From positions 62,001-126,000 of the forward strand of contig CAKVHE010000002.1 in assembly GCA_934747885.1 (NCBI GenBank): DNA of 64,000 nt, in the 5' to 3' direction. A program made the translations under genes and the position numbers. The notes below the pieces were generated by a model. That model was not told the origin of the DNA and did no database searches. It saw only the letters and a list, made by a program, of their open reading frames with translations. Below are positions 51,450-59,822 of the stretch, one piece after another (within the stretch, counting starts at the first letter, position 1; each line of letters begins with the position of its first letter). The DNA comes from an uncultured Clostridia bacterium (GTDB lineage: Bacteria; Bacillota; Clostridia; Christensenellales; UBA1242).

Positions 51450-53855
51450 ATGGAATACGACCACAAGAAAATTGAGGCAAAATGGAGAGAATATTGGGAT
51501 AAACATCAAACCTTTAAGACTGATGTTTGGGATTTTTCTAAGCCTAAATATTATGCCCTAGATATGTTTCCATATCCATCGGGGGCGGGGCTACATGTTG
51601 GACATCCAGAAGGCTATACTGCAACAGATATTGTTTGCAGAATGAAGCGCATGCAAGGGTACAATGTTTTGCATCCAATGGGGTATGATTCGTTTGGGTT
51701 GCCTGCTGAGCAGTACGCAATAGACACTGGCAACAATCCTGCAATATTTACCGAAAAAAACATCAAATTCTTTACCAAGCAATTAAAAAACATTTGTCTT
51801 TCGTTTGACTGGGACAAGGAGATAGAAACTAGCGACCCGTCTTTTTATAAGTGGACGCAATGGATTTTTGTGCAAATGTACAAAGATGGTTTGGCAAGAT
51901 GTGAAAATATGCCAGTGAATTGGTGTGAGGAGCTTGGTTCGGTTTTGGCAAATGACGAGATTGTTGATGGCAAGAGCGAACGCGGTGGGTATCCGGTTGT
52001 TAAGCGGGATATGAAGCAATGGGTTATTGATATGCCAAAGTATGCCGAAAAGCTTTTGGAAGGCTTGGAAGAAATTGACTGGCCGGAATCTACCAAAGCA
52101 ATGCAGCGCAACAGAATTGGCAAAAGCATCGGTGTGGAAGTGGATTTTAAGATTGTAGGCGGCGGCGAATTTTCGATATTTACTACTTGTATTGAAACCA
52201 TTTATGGCATCACTTTTATGGTGCTTGCACCTGAAAGCAAGTTGGTTGAAAGCCTAAAACCACGCATAAAGAACTGGGATGAGGTTGAGGCTTACCGCAA
52301 AAAGACGGAAGCACTAAGTGACCTTGAACGTACTGACCTAAACAAAGGTAAATCTGGCGTTAAACTTGAAGGAATCTTTGCAATCAACCCAGTAAACGGC
52401 AAAGAAGTTCCGGTTTTTGTTGGAGATTTTGTAGTTGCAAGTTATGGCACGGGTGCGGTTATGGCGGTGCCGGCGCACGATCAGCGTGACTATGAATATG
52501 CTATGTGGCACCATTTGCCTTTAATTCAAGTTATTAGTGGTGGAGATATTTCGGCTCATGCCTTTGAAAAGGCAGATTATTTGGGCAAAAACTGCACGCT
52601 GGAAAATAGTGAAGAGTTTTCGGGAATGATTGTGGAAGACGCAAAAAAAGCAATAACCGAAAAACTAAAAAAGCAAGGCGTTGCGCGTGAAAAAGTTAAT
52701 TATAAATTGCGCGATTGGATTTTTGCTCGTCAGCGATATTGGGGCGAACCGGTACCAATTGTATTTTTTGAAGACGGCACAATAAAGGCGCTTGAAGATA
52801 GCGAATTGCCTTTGGTTTTGCCAGAAATTAGTGATTATCGTCCAAGCAAAGACGGAACAAGTCCGCTTGCAAGAGCCACCGATTGGGTTAATGTGGTGGT
52901 GGACGGCAAACCGGCAAAGCGTGAAACTAACACCATGCCAGGCAGTGCGGGTTCTAGTTGGTATTATTTAAGGTATATCGACCCACACAATAATAACGAA
53001 TTTGCAAATAGTGAATTATTAAAGCATTGGATGCCGGTTGACCTATATGTAGGTGGGCCGGAGCACGCGGTTGGGCATTTGCTTTATAGCCGTATGTGGA
53101 ACCGATATTTGTACGACAAAGGTTTGGTTCCGGTAAAAGAACCATTTAAAAAGTTGGTGCATCAAGGTATGATTCTTGGGGCAAACGGCATAAAAATGGG
53201 CAAAAGATACCCTGAGTTTGTGGTTAATCCAAACGATGTAGTAGATAAGTATGGCGCCGATACCCTAAGACTTTATGAAATGTTTATGGGGCCACTAGAA
53301 GAAAGCAAACCATGGGACGAAAACGGGGTGGTTGGTTCACGAAGGTTTTTGGAAAGAGTGTTTAGAATTTTTGCCGAAAAGAAAATTGTAAACGCAGAAA
53401 ACAAAAATTTGGAACAGCTTTATCATCAAACGGTAAAAAAGGTGACCAGCGACTACGAAACCTTAAACTTTAACACCGCAATTTCTAGTTTGATGATATT
53501 TATCAACAATGTTAGCAAAGAAGAAGTTTTGCCACTAGAATACGCCGAAGGCTTTTTAAAACTTTTAAACCCAATTTGTCCATGTTTAACGGAAGAATTG
53601 TGGCAAATGCTTGGTCATAACAAAACAATGGCTTATGAGCCTTGGCCGGTTTATGACGAGGCAAAAACAGTGGTTAGCACCATTGAATTGCCAGTGCAAG
53701 TAAATGGAAAGGTGCGTGCGCGTGTGTTAGTTGGCCGTGATGCAAGCGACGAAGAAGTGCAAAAAATTGCCTTAGATGGCGTTAAAAGTTATGTGCAAGA
53801 CGGTTACAAAAAAATTATTTATGTTAAAGGCAGAATATTTAACGTAATTGTATAG
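51450..53855 (+). CDS. leuS: Leucyl-tRNA synthetase
   Basis: 801 residues. HIGH motif as HVGH in YPSGAGLHVGHPEGYTATDI (about 39-58). The CP1 editing domain has GTGAVMAVPAHDQRDYEYA with the specificity Asp, but its Thr-rich motif reads TTCIETIYG instead of the common TTRPDTLFG. The KMSKS loop reads KMGKR in GIKMGKRYPEFVVNP. The anticodon-binding and C-terminal domains are complete, ending GRIFNVIV. It charges tRNA-Leu. GGAG ribosome-binding site. First of four closely spaced genes (tyrS 10 bp later), three of them aminoacyl-tRNA synthetases. Confidence 0.95.
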   Translation: MEYDHKKIEAKWREYWDKHQTFKTDVWDFSKPKYYALDMFPYPSGAGLHVGHPEGYTATDIVCRMKRMQGYNVLHPMGYDSFGLPAEQYAIDTGNNPAIFTEKNIKFFTKQLKNICLSFDWDKEIETSDPSFYKWTQWIFVQMYKDGLARCENMPVNWCEELGSVLANDEIVDGKSERGGYPVVKRDMKQWVIDMPKYAEKLLEGLEEIDWPESTKAMQRNRIGKSIGVEVDFKIVGGGEFSIFTTCIETIYGITFMVLAPESKLVESLKPRIKNWDEVEAYRKKTEALSDLERTDLNKGKSGVKLEGIFAINPVNGKEVPVFVGDFVVASYGTGAVMAVPAHDQRDYEYAMWHHLPLIQVISGGDISAHAFEKADYLGKNCTLENSEEFSGMIVEDAKKAITEKLKKQGVAREKVNYKLRDWIFARQRYWGEPVPIVFFEDGTIKALEDSELPLVLPEISDYRPSKDGTSPLARATDWVNVVVDGKPAKRETNTMPGSAGSSWYYLRYIDPHNNNEFANSELLKHWMPVDLYVGGPEHAVGHLLYSRMWNRYLYDKGLVPVKEPFKKLVHQGMILGANGIKMGKRYPEFVVNPNDVVDKYGADTLRLYEMFMGPLEESKPWDENGVVGSRRFLERVFRIFAEKKIVNAENKNLEQLYHQTVKKVTSDYETLNFNTAISSLMIFINNVSKEEVLPLEYAEGFLKLLNPICPCLTEELWQMLGHNKTMAYEPWPVYDEAKTVVSTIELPVQVNGKVRARVLVGRDASDEEVQKIALDGVKSYVQDGYKKIIYVKGRIFNVIV

Positions 53856-53865
53856 GAGATGAAAA

Positions 53866-55053
53866 ATGGAAGTAAATAAACAAAAAATTGACGAATTTAT
53901 TGAAGAATTAAAAGCCTGTGCAGTAGATATTTTTGGGCTAGAAGATTTGAAAGAACGTATGTATGCGGGCGAAAAATTACGTATTAAGTTTGGTGCTGAC
54001 CCATCGCGCCCTGACTTGCATTTGGGACACACTGTGCCACTAAGAATGCTTAAAAAGTTTCAAGATTTGGGACACGAAGTTGTATTTTTGATTGGTGACT
54101 TTACTGCTATGATTGGTGATCCAAGTGGCAGAAGCAAAACCCGTCCGGCTTTGACTTTTGAAGAAACCAGAAAAAATAGTGAAACATATTACAATCAAGT
54201 TGCAAAAGTTTTGGACACCAGTAAAACAAAAATTATGTTTAATAGCGAATGGCTATCTAAAATGACCTTTAAAGATGTTTTGGAACTTGGTGGAAAATAT
54301 ACATTGGCGCGACTACTTGAACGCGACGACTTTGCGTTGCGTTACAAAGACGGAGTGCCTATTGGTATTCACGAATTATTTTATCCACTTATGCAAGGCT
54401 ATGACAGTGTTGCAATGGATGCAGATGTAGAAATTGGCGGAACTGACCAAACCTTTAATGTTTTGGTTGGTAGGGAACTACTAAAAGATTATGGCAAACG
54501 TCCACAATCGGTTATTACCTTTCCACTTTTGCCAGGTCTTGATGGCGTGAACAAAATGAGTAAATCGCTAGATAACTACATTGGTATTGATGAAGAACCG
54601 GGGCTTACTTTTGAAAAATGTATGAAGGTGCCGGACAGTCTTTTAAGAGATTATTTTAGGCTTACCACCGACTTAAAGTTTTGCGAGGTAGAACCAATTA
54701 TTGCTGAAGATATTCGCAAGGCGCATTTTTTGTATGCAAGAACCATAGTAACTATGTATCATGGCGCTGAAGCCGCAAAAAAAGCGGAAGAACGCTACAA
54801 CCAAGTTGCAAAAGGTGGCATTCCTAAAAATGTTAAAGAGGTGCAAACCGCCGAAGATAGTTTGAATATAGCGCAAATGTTGGTTTTGGCTGGTTTTGCA
54901 TCAAGCAACAGTGAGGCAAGAAAACTAGTTCAAAATAAGGGCGTAAAACTAAACAACGTTTTGGTAGAAGACGCTTTAATGCAAGTGGAAATTGCAAAAA
55001 ATCCAATTATTAGCAAAGGTAAATCTAATTTTGCTAAATTTGGCAAAAAATAG
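53866..55053 (+). CDS. tyrS: Tyrosyl-tRNA synthetase
   Basis: 395 residues. HIGH equivalent HLGH in DPSRPDLHLGHTVPLRML (about 45-62), GDFTAMIGDPSGRSKTRP, the Tyr-binding MQGYDSVAMDADVEIGGTDQ, and a canonical KMSKS at about 229 (NKMSKSLDNYIG). C-terminal S4-type RNA-binding domain from about 330. The short spacing and GDPSGRSKTRP mark the TyrZ-like bacterial branch. It charges tRNA-Tyr. AGGAG ribosome-binding site, 10 bp after leuS and 8 bp before the HD-domain gene. Confidence 0.96.
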   Translation: MEVNKQKIDEFIEELKACAVDIFGLEDLKERMYAGEKLRIKFGADPSRPDLHLGHTVPLRMLKKFQDLGHEVVFLIGDFTAMIGDPSGRSKTRPALTFEETRKNSETYYNQVAKVLDTSKTKIMFNSEWLSKMTFKDVLELGGKYTLARLLERDDFALRYKDGVPIGIHELFYPLMQGYDSVAMDADVEIGGTDQTFNVLVGRELLKDYGKRPQSVITFPLLPGLDGVNKMSKSLDNYIGIDEEPGLTFEKCMKVPDSLLRDYFRLTTDLKFCEVEPIIAEDIRKAHFLYARTIVTMYHGAEAAKKAEERYNQVAKGGIPKNVKEVQTAEDSLNIAQMLVLAGFASSNSEARKLVQNKGVKLNNVLVEDALMQVEIAKNPIISKGKSNFAKFGKK

Positions 55054-55061
55054 GAGTAATA

Positions 55062-55676
55062 ATGGACGAAACACTAAACGAAAAGCGCGATGAGTTTATG
55101 CAAATCGTTAAAGAAAAAATTGAGCGTGATGGAATTGACAAACTGGTAGATTATTTGCAAAAAAGCGATTATTTTACTGCTCCTGCAAGTAAAAACAATC
55201 ATTCCGATTTTGAGGGCGGGCTACTGGTGCATAGCTTAAATGTTTACAAACGTTTGCGCAAGTGCGTGCTAGATGAATATGGTGGCTTTGACAAAATCAG
55301 CGAAGAAAGTATTGCAATTTGCGGGCTTTTTCATGATTTGTGCAAAGTTGACTACTATGTTACCGAAATGCGCAATGTAAAAGAAAACGGCGTTTGGGTG
55401 CAAAAACCATATTACAAAGTTGAAGAAAAACTGCCTTATGGTCACGGTGAAAAATCGGTGTACATTTTAAGCGGGTTTATAAAACTTTCGCGCGATGAAG
55501 CGCTTGCCATAAACTGGCATATGGGTGGTTTTGACCATCGCGTACAAGGCGGAAATATGACTAGCGTTGGTGAATGTTACCGACGTTGGCCACTTGCTTT
55601 TTGGCTTCATATAGCTGATATGCAAGCAACATATATTGACGAAAATAGTTTAAGTATGCAAGATAAAAACGCATAA
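55062..55676 (+). CDS. HD-domain phosphohydrolase, substrate unknown
   Basis: 204 residues. The metal-binding HD superfamily residues are visible: His in EGGLLVHSLNVY, the His-Asp pair in CGLFHDLCKVDYY (about 93), His in GHGEKSVYIL and a later Asp in HIADMQATYID. Such proteins hydrolyse phosphate esters of nucleotides or RNA. This one is a single HD domain with no RelA/SpoT-like synthetase part. It lies between tyrS and gltX in the synthetase operon, 8 bp after tyrS and 11 bp before gltX, a possible link to nucleotide or tRNA housekeeping, but this is only context. Confidence 0.85.
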   Translation: MDETLNEKRDEFMQIVKEKIERDGIDKLVDYLQKSDYFTAPASKNNHSDFEGGLLVHSLNVYKRLRKCVLDEYGGFDKISEESIAICGLFHDLCKVDYYVTEMRNVKENGVWVQKPYYKVEEKLPYGHGEKSVYILSGFIKLSRDEALAINWHMGGFDHRVQGGNMTSVGECYRRWPLAFWLHIADMQATYIDENSLSMQDKNA

Positions 55677-55687
55677 AAGGAGAAGTT

Positions 55688-57334
55688 ATGCCAACATTAG
55701 AAGAGTATAAAAAAATTGCAGATTTGTTGTATCCAAACATCAACAAAACCATTGCAGACTACTTAAAAATTTATCCGGAAAGAAATTTGCCACAAGGTGC
55801 GGAAGTAACTCGTTTTGCACCAAGTCCAACGGGATATATGCATATTGGTGGGGTGTATCAATGTTTGGTAGATAGGCAAATTGCAAAAACCAGCGGTGGC
55901 GTTATGATTTTGCGCAATGAAGACACCGATAGCAAGCGTGAGGTAGAAGGCGCAGCCAACATTTTTGTTCCGGCTTTAAAAAAGTTTGGAATAGAATTTG
56001 ATGAAGGCTTTGTACAAGAAAACTTGCCAGACAAAGGCGCTTATGGACCATACACTCAAAGCAAGCGTAAAGAAATTTATCAAGCGTTTGCCAAAGAATT
56101 GGTTTCAAAGGGTCTTGCTTATCCATGTTTTTGCAGTGAAGCAGACGAAGAAAGCAAAAAAGAACAATTGCGACTGGGCGTACCAACCGGTTATTATGGT
56201 AGATGGGCAAAGTGCCGTAATTTAAGTTACGAACAAGTAAAAGCGCATATTGACAACGGCGATAAATTTACTATTCGTATAAAATCCAACGGCGACGGCA
56301 ACAAAAAGTTTAAGTTTAAAGATTTGCGTATGGGCGAAACTTTGTTGCCGGTTAACAGCAACGATTATGTTTTGCTAAAAAGTGATGGTTTGGCTGTTTA
56401 TCACATGGCGCATTTGGTTGATGATACGCTTATGCACACAACAACTGTAGTGCGCGACGAAAGTTGGTTTCCAAGCGTACCGTTGCATGTGCAACTATTT
56501 GAATATTGTGGCTTAATGGCACCAAAATATTTCCATACCGCAACCATAAACACCATAGATGCCGAAACCGGCAATGCGCGAAAAGTTAGCAAACGTAAGG
56601 ATAGTTGGGCGGACGCAAGATTTTTCCATGAAAAAGGATATCCAGCCGAAGCCGTTGTAGATTACTTAATGAACATCATTAACTCCAACTTTGAAGACTG
56701 GCGCGCCAAAAATCCAGATGCATCAGTGCTAGAATTTGGCTTTAATCCAGAAAAAATGAGCAAGAGTGGGGCAATGTTTGACCTTGCAAAACTAGACAAC
56801 ATTTCAAAGAATATTATTTCGCGTATGAGCGGCGAAAAGTTATTTACTCGTGCGCTTGCTTGGGCAGAAGAATATAATCCAGATTATGCGAAACTTTTAA
56901 AAGCAAACGAAAAATTTGCCAAAGAAGTATTTGATATGGACAAAAACCCACTTCGTCCTCGCAAAGATATCACTACTTATAGCGAACTACCAGATTTTTA
57001 TAGTTATATGTTTGACGGCAACTTTGAGCGTGTGTTTGACGAAAAGTATGATAGCAAGTTTGTAAAACAAGTGCTAAATTCTTATGCAAAAGCCTACACT
57101 GCTGGTGTGACCAAAGAAGAATGGTTTGACGGTATGAAGGCAGTCGCCGAGGCAAAAGGTTTTGCCACCGATAACAAACTTTATAAAGCAAACCCAGAAG
57201 CCTACAAGGGCAATATGGCAGATTTTTCGTGTCTGGTTAGGGTGGCAGTAACGGGCAGAAGACAGACACCAGATTTGTACGCAATTTTGGCGCTTTTGGG
57301 CAAAGATGAAGTTATTAGCAGACTTAGCAAATAA
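55688..57334 (+). CDS. gltX: Glutamyl-tRNA synthetase
   Basis: 548 residues, longer than the usual about 485. HIGH equivalent HIGG in RFAPSPTGYMHIGGVYQCL (about 40-58), followed by LRNEDTDSKREVEGA. The KMSKS-type loop is KVSKRKDSWADARF at about 297. A second KMSKS-like sequence, EKMSKSGAMFDLAKLDNIS, lies about 60 residues later and marks the start of the anticodon-binding domain in the clostridial long form. Whether it charges only tRNA-Glu or also tRNA-Gln cannot be told here, since gatCAB is not in the window. Last gene of the operon, with its own terminator. Confidence 0.94.
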   Translation: MPTLEEYKKIADLLYPNINKTIADYLKIYPERNLPQGAEVTRFAPSPTGYMHIGGVYQCLVDRQIAKTSGGVMILRNEDTDSKREVEGAANIFVPALKKFGIEFDEGFVQENLPDKGAYGPYTQSKRKEIYQAFAKELVSKGLAYPCFCSEADEESKKEQLRLGVPTGYYGRWAKCRNLSYEQVKAHIDNGDKFTIRIKSNGDGNKKFKFKDLRMGETLLPVNSNDYVLLKSDGLAVYHMAHLVDDTLMHTTTVVRDESWFPSVPLHVQLFEYCGLMAPKYFHTATINTIDAETGNARKVSKRKDSWADARFFHEKGYPAEAVVDYLMNIINSNFEDWRAKNPDASVLEFGFNPEKMSKSGAMFDLAKLDNISKNIISRMSGEKLFTRALAWAEEYNPDYAKLLKANEKFAKEVFDMDKNPLRPRKDITTYSELPDFYSYMFDGNFERVFDEKYDSKFVKQVLNSYAKAYTAGVTKEEWFDGMKAVAEAKGFATDNKLYKANPEAYKGNMADFSCLVRVAVTGRRQTPDLYAILALLGKDEVISRLSK

Positions 57335-57337
57335 ATT

Positions 57338-57368
57338 TAAAGTTTTACCGAAAGGTAAAACTTTTTTA
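57338..57368 (+). terminator. Terminator of the synthetase operon
   Basis: AAAGTTTTACC/GGTAAAACTTT stem, GAAA loop, then T6. Confidence 0.9.
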
Positions 57369-57381
57369 TGTTTTTTTTGTT

Positions 57382-57409
57382 TTGATTGTGGTGGGGTTTA
57401 TGGTATAAT
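57382..57409 (+). promoter_or_regulatory. Promoter of the nucleoside hydrolase gene, close to the start codon
   Basis: TTGATT, 16 bp, TATAAT, with six bases between the -10 and the ATG, the same geometry as for uvrB. Predicts a leaderless transcript. Confidence 0.65.
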
Positions 57410-57415
57410 TTTTGT

Positions 57416-58321
57416 ATGGATAAAAAATTGCCAATTATTATTGATGTAGATACCGGAATAGATGATGCGCTGGCGCTTATTATGGCGTTTTCGTCTAACA
57501 AACTTGATATAAAACTTATTACAACGGTGGCGGGGAATGTAGATTTGCTTACTGCCACACAAAATACTTTGTACGTTACACAAAAATTTGCAAAGCAAAA
57601 TATAAAAGTATGCAGCGGCGCCGAACGCCCGCTGAGTGGCAAGCAAGTTTTTGCAAAACATGTGCATGGCAAAGGCGGTCTGGGCAATCAGCAATTTAAG
57701 CGTCAAATGCTAGACCTAAAAGGCGATGCAGTTATGCAAATTGCTGAGATTTTGCGCGGTGGCGCTGAGCCTATTACTATTGTTGGACTTGGTGCAATGA
57801 CTAACCTTGCTGGGCTGGTTACTATGCATCCAGAACTCACCCACAAAATTAAAGCGTTTTACTTAATGTGCGGTTCGGTTTCGGGCAAAGGCAACATTAC
57901 CGATTATGCCGAGTTTAATGCTTACGCAGACGCTGAGGCGTTAAAAATTGTGCTTAATTCGGGCGTCAAAGTGGTGCTGTCACCGCAAGAACTGGGGGTG
58001 CAAACAAGCCTACCCAATGAGCTATTTTTGTGCAAAAACACTAGCATGCGTGAGCAGTTTGTGCATAATTTAATTGAAGGCTCAAATGAAACGGTTACCG
58101 ATAACAAGTTTTGCCTTCATGACCCCAATACCATAAACGCGCTGTTGTCGCCAAGGCTATATTCGTATTTTAGGGCTGATGTAACGGTAGAAACGGAAGG
58201 AAAAACGCGCGGGCAAACGCATATTGTAAAAAATGCGCGTGGAAAAATTTGGGTTCAGCAAATAAAAGATTTGCAAAAAACCAAGCAAGATTTGTTTAAT
58301 AAGATTTATGGTGAGAAGTAA
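57416..58321 (+). CDS. Inosine/uridine-preferring nucleoside hydrolase
   Basis: 301 residues from the ATG at 57416, the first that leaves the promoter intact. The calcium- and ribose-binding signature DVDTGIDDALAL (about 10-21), VAGNVDL and HGKGGLG are all conserved. The C-terminal FCLHDPNTINALL carries the late metal-binding Asp (HDP). It splits nucleosides into base and ribose. The next gene, a ribokinase, starts at a one-base TAATG overlap and would phosphorylate the ribose, giving a two-step salvage module. No Shine-Dalgarno is visible. Confidence 0.92.
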   Translation: MDKKLPIIIDVDTGIDDALALIMAFSSNKLDIKLITTVAGNVDLLTATQNTLYVTQKFAKQNIKVCSGAERPLSGKQVFAKHVHGKGGLGNQQFKRQMLDLKGDAVMQIAEILRGGAEPITIVGLGAMTNLAGLVTMHPELTHKIKAFYLMCGSVSGKGNITDYAEFNAYADAEALKIVLNSGVKVVLSPQELGVQTSLPNELFLCKNTSMREQFVHNLIEGSNETVTDNKFCLHDPNTINALLSPRLYSYFRADVTVETEGKTRGQTHIVKNARGKIWVQQIKDLQKTKQDLFNKIYGEK

Positions 58322-59199
58322 TGAAAAAAATTGCAATTGTAGGAAGCATTAACACTGATATGGTTTTTGAAACCGACCGTGCACCGGTGTGTGGCGAAAC
58401 AGTTTCGGGCAAGAGTTTTTCGTTTGCATTTGGAGGCAAGGGCGCTAACGAAGCAGTGGCAGTAGCGCGACTTGGCGCCAAGGCAGTGCTTTTTGGTGCG
58501 GTGGGCGATGATGTGTTTTCGGCAGAAAATATAAAAAATTTAAAGCGGGAAAAAGTTGATGTGCAAAACGTGCAAACCATAACAAACTGTTATGGCGGAG
58601 TGGCGGGCATCACTTTAACGAGCGGAAAAAATAGTATTGTGGTGGCAAGTGGTGCCAATGCGAAATATACCGCGTCAATGCTGGCAAAAAGCAAAGATGA
58701 ACTAATCAAGTGTGAGGCGCTTGGCGTGCAAGCAGAGATAGACGTAAAGGTTATAGAAAAGGCAATAGACATCATGCATAAGGCCGGCAAAATTGTGGTA
58801 TTTAATCCATCGCCAATGCAAAATTTTGATGCCAAACTATACGAGCAAAGCACTTACATTGTGGTAAACGAAATTGAAATTTCCGGAATGCCCGATTTTG
58901 TTTCGGTAGAAAACGAATTAAAAAAATATCCAAACAAGCTAATTTTAACCCAAGGCGACAAAGGTGCATACTATTTTGACGGCGAGAAAATTTGTAATGT
59001 GCCGGCGGTAAAAATCAAAAAAGTGGTGGACACTACAGGTGCGGGTGACACTTTTTTGGGGGCATTTTTGGTCGCGGTTTCGGGAGGCAAAAACATAAAA
59101 GAGGCAATAGAATTTGCTTGCAAATGTGCAAGTTTAAAGTGCGCCAAACTAGGCGCTCAAAGTGGAATGCCAACCAAAGAAATGGTAAGTCAAAATTAA
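58321..59199 (+). CDS. rbsK: Ribokinase (PfkB family)
   Basis: 292 residues. PfkB motif 1 in FAFGGKGANEAVAVARLGAK (about 38-57) with ribokinase-type SINTDMV and a GKGAN loop. The ATP-site/anion hole signature DTTGAGDTFLGAFLVA is at about 238-253, with the catalytic Asp in GAGD. Predicted to make ribose 5-phosphate from the ribose released by the upstream hydrolase, to which it is coupled by the TAATG overlap. Other sugars cannot be excluded. Confidence 0.9.
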   Translation: MKKIAIVGSINTDMVFETDRAPVCGETVSGKSFSFAFGGKGANEAVAVARLGAKAVLFGAVGDDVFSAENIKNLKREKVDVQNVQTITNCYGGVAGITLTSGKNSIVVASGANAKYTASMLAKSKDELIKCEALGVQAEIDVKVIEKAIDIMHKAGKIVVFNPSPMQNFDAKLYEQSTYIVVNEIEISGMPDFVSVENELKKYPNKLILTQGDKGAYYFDGEKICNVPAVKIKKVVDTTGAGDTFLGAFLVAVSGGKNIKEAIEFACKCASLKCAKLGAQSGMPTKEMVSQN

Positions 59200-59245
59200 C
59201 TAGCGCGCTGGTACTATGTCTTGCATAACTTGTTTAAAATAAAGG

Positions 59246-59279
59246 GTTTTTAACAGTTTTTTGAGTGATTGTTAAAAAC
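59246..59279 (+). terminator. Hairpin after rbsK (weak terminator)
   Basis: Perfect 10-bp arms GTTTTTAACA/TGTTAAAAAC around a 14-base loop. There is no long T-run after it, so it may be a weak terminator or an operator-type repeat before the dCMP deaminase gene. Confidence 0.5.
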
Positions 59280-59341
59280 TGCTTTTGAGCGCATGGTGGC
59301 ATAAAAACTTATTAAAAACTAAAGTCACAAAGGAGAAAAAT

Positions 59342-59794
59342 ATGCAAAATAAGTGGGATAACCGATTTATGGAAATGGCCGAACTTGTTGCCACCTGGAG
59401 CAGTTGTTACAAACAAAATCGAAAGGTGGGTACGGTGATTGTAAAAAATAAAAGAGTGCTTACCACTGGTTACAATGGGGCTCCCGCCGGAGTAAAAAGT
59501 TGCGTGGAGCGCGGGGAATGTTTGCGAATAAAAAATAACATTCCAAGTGGCAAAAATGCCGAATTGTGCTATGCGGTGCATTCGGAACAAAACGCCATAA
59601 TTCAGGGCGCCAAACTTGGCATCAGTTTGGACGGCGCAACTCTTTATTGTACCCATCAGCCTTGCTCAATGTGTACAAGGCAAATAATTAACGCGGGCAT
59701 AACTCGCGTGGTATACAAGGACCCGTATCCGGATGATTTTTCAAAAAAATTGTTTGATGAAGCGGGAGTAAAACTAGAGGTCTTTGAGCCATAA
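59342..59794 (+). CDS. dCMP deaminase family protein (ComEB-like)
   Basis: 150 residues from the ATG at 59342, preceded by AAGGAG. Earlier in-frame starts lack a ribosome-binding site. The zinc-dependent cytidine/deoxycytidylate deaminase motifs are HSEQNAI (about 79, His and catalytic Glu) and PCSMC (about 107, two Cys). TTGYNGAPAGVKSC and a Cys-rich insert match the dCMP deaminase branch. It converts dCMP to dUMP, joining dut and tmk in dTTP supply. It is followed 28 bp later by a lipoprotein gene. Confidence 0.9.
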   Translation: MQNKWDNRFMEMAELVATWSSCYKQNRKVGTVIVKNKRVLTTGYNGAPAGVKSCVERGECLRIKNNIPSGKNAELCYAVHSEQNAIIQGAKLGISLDGATLYCTHQPCSMCTRQIINAGITRVVYKDPYPDDFSKKLFDEAGVKLEVFEP

Positions 59795-59822
59795 ACTAAA
59801 AACTAAATTAGGCGGTAAGTGT

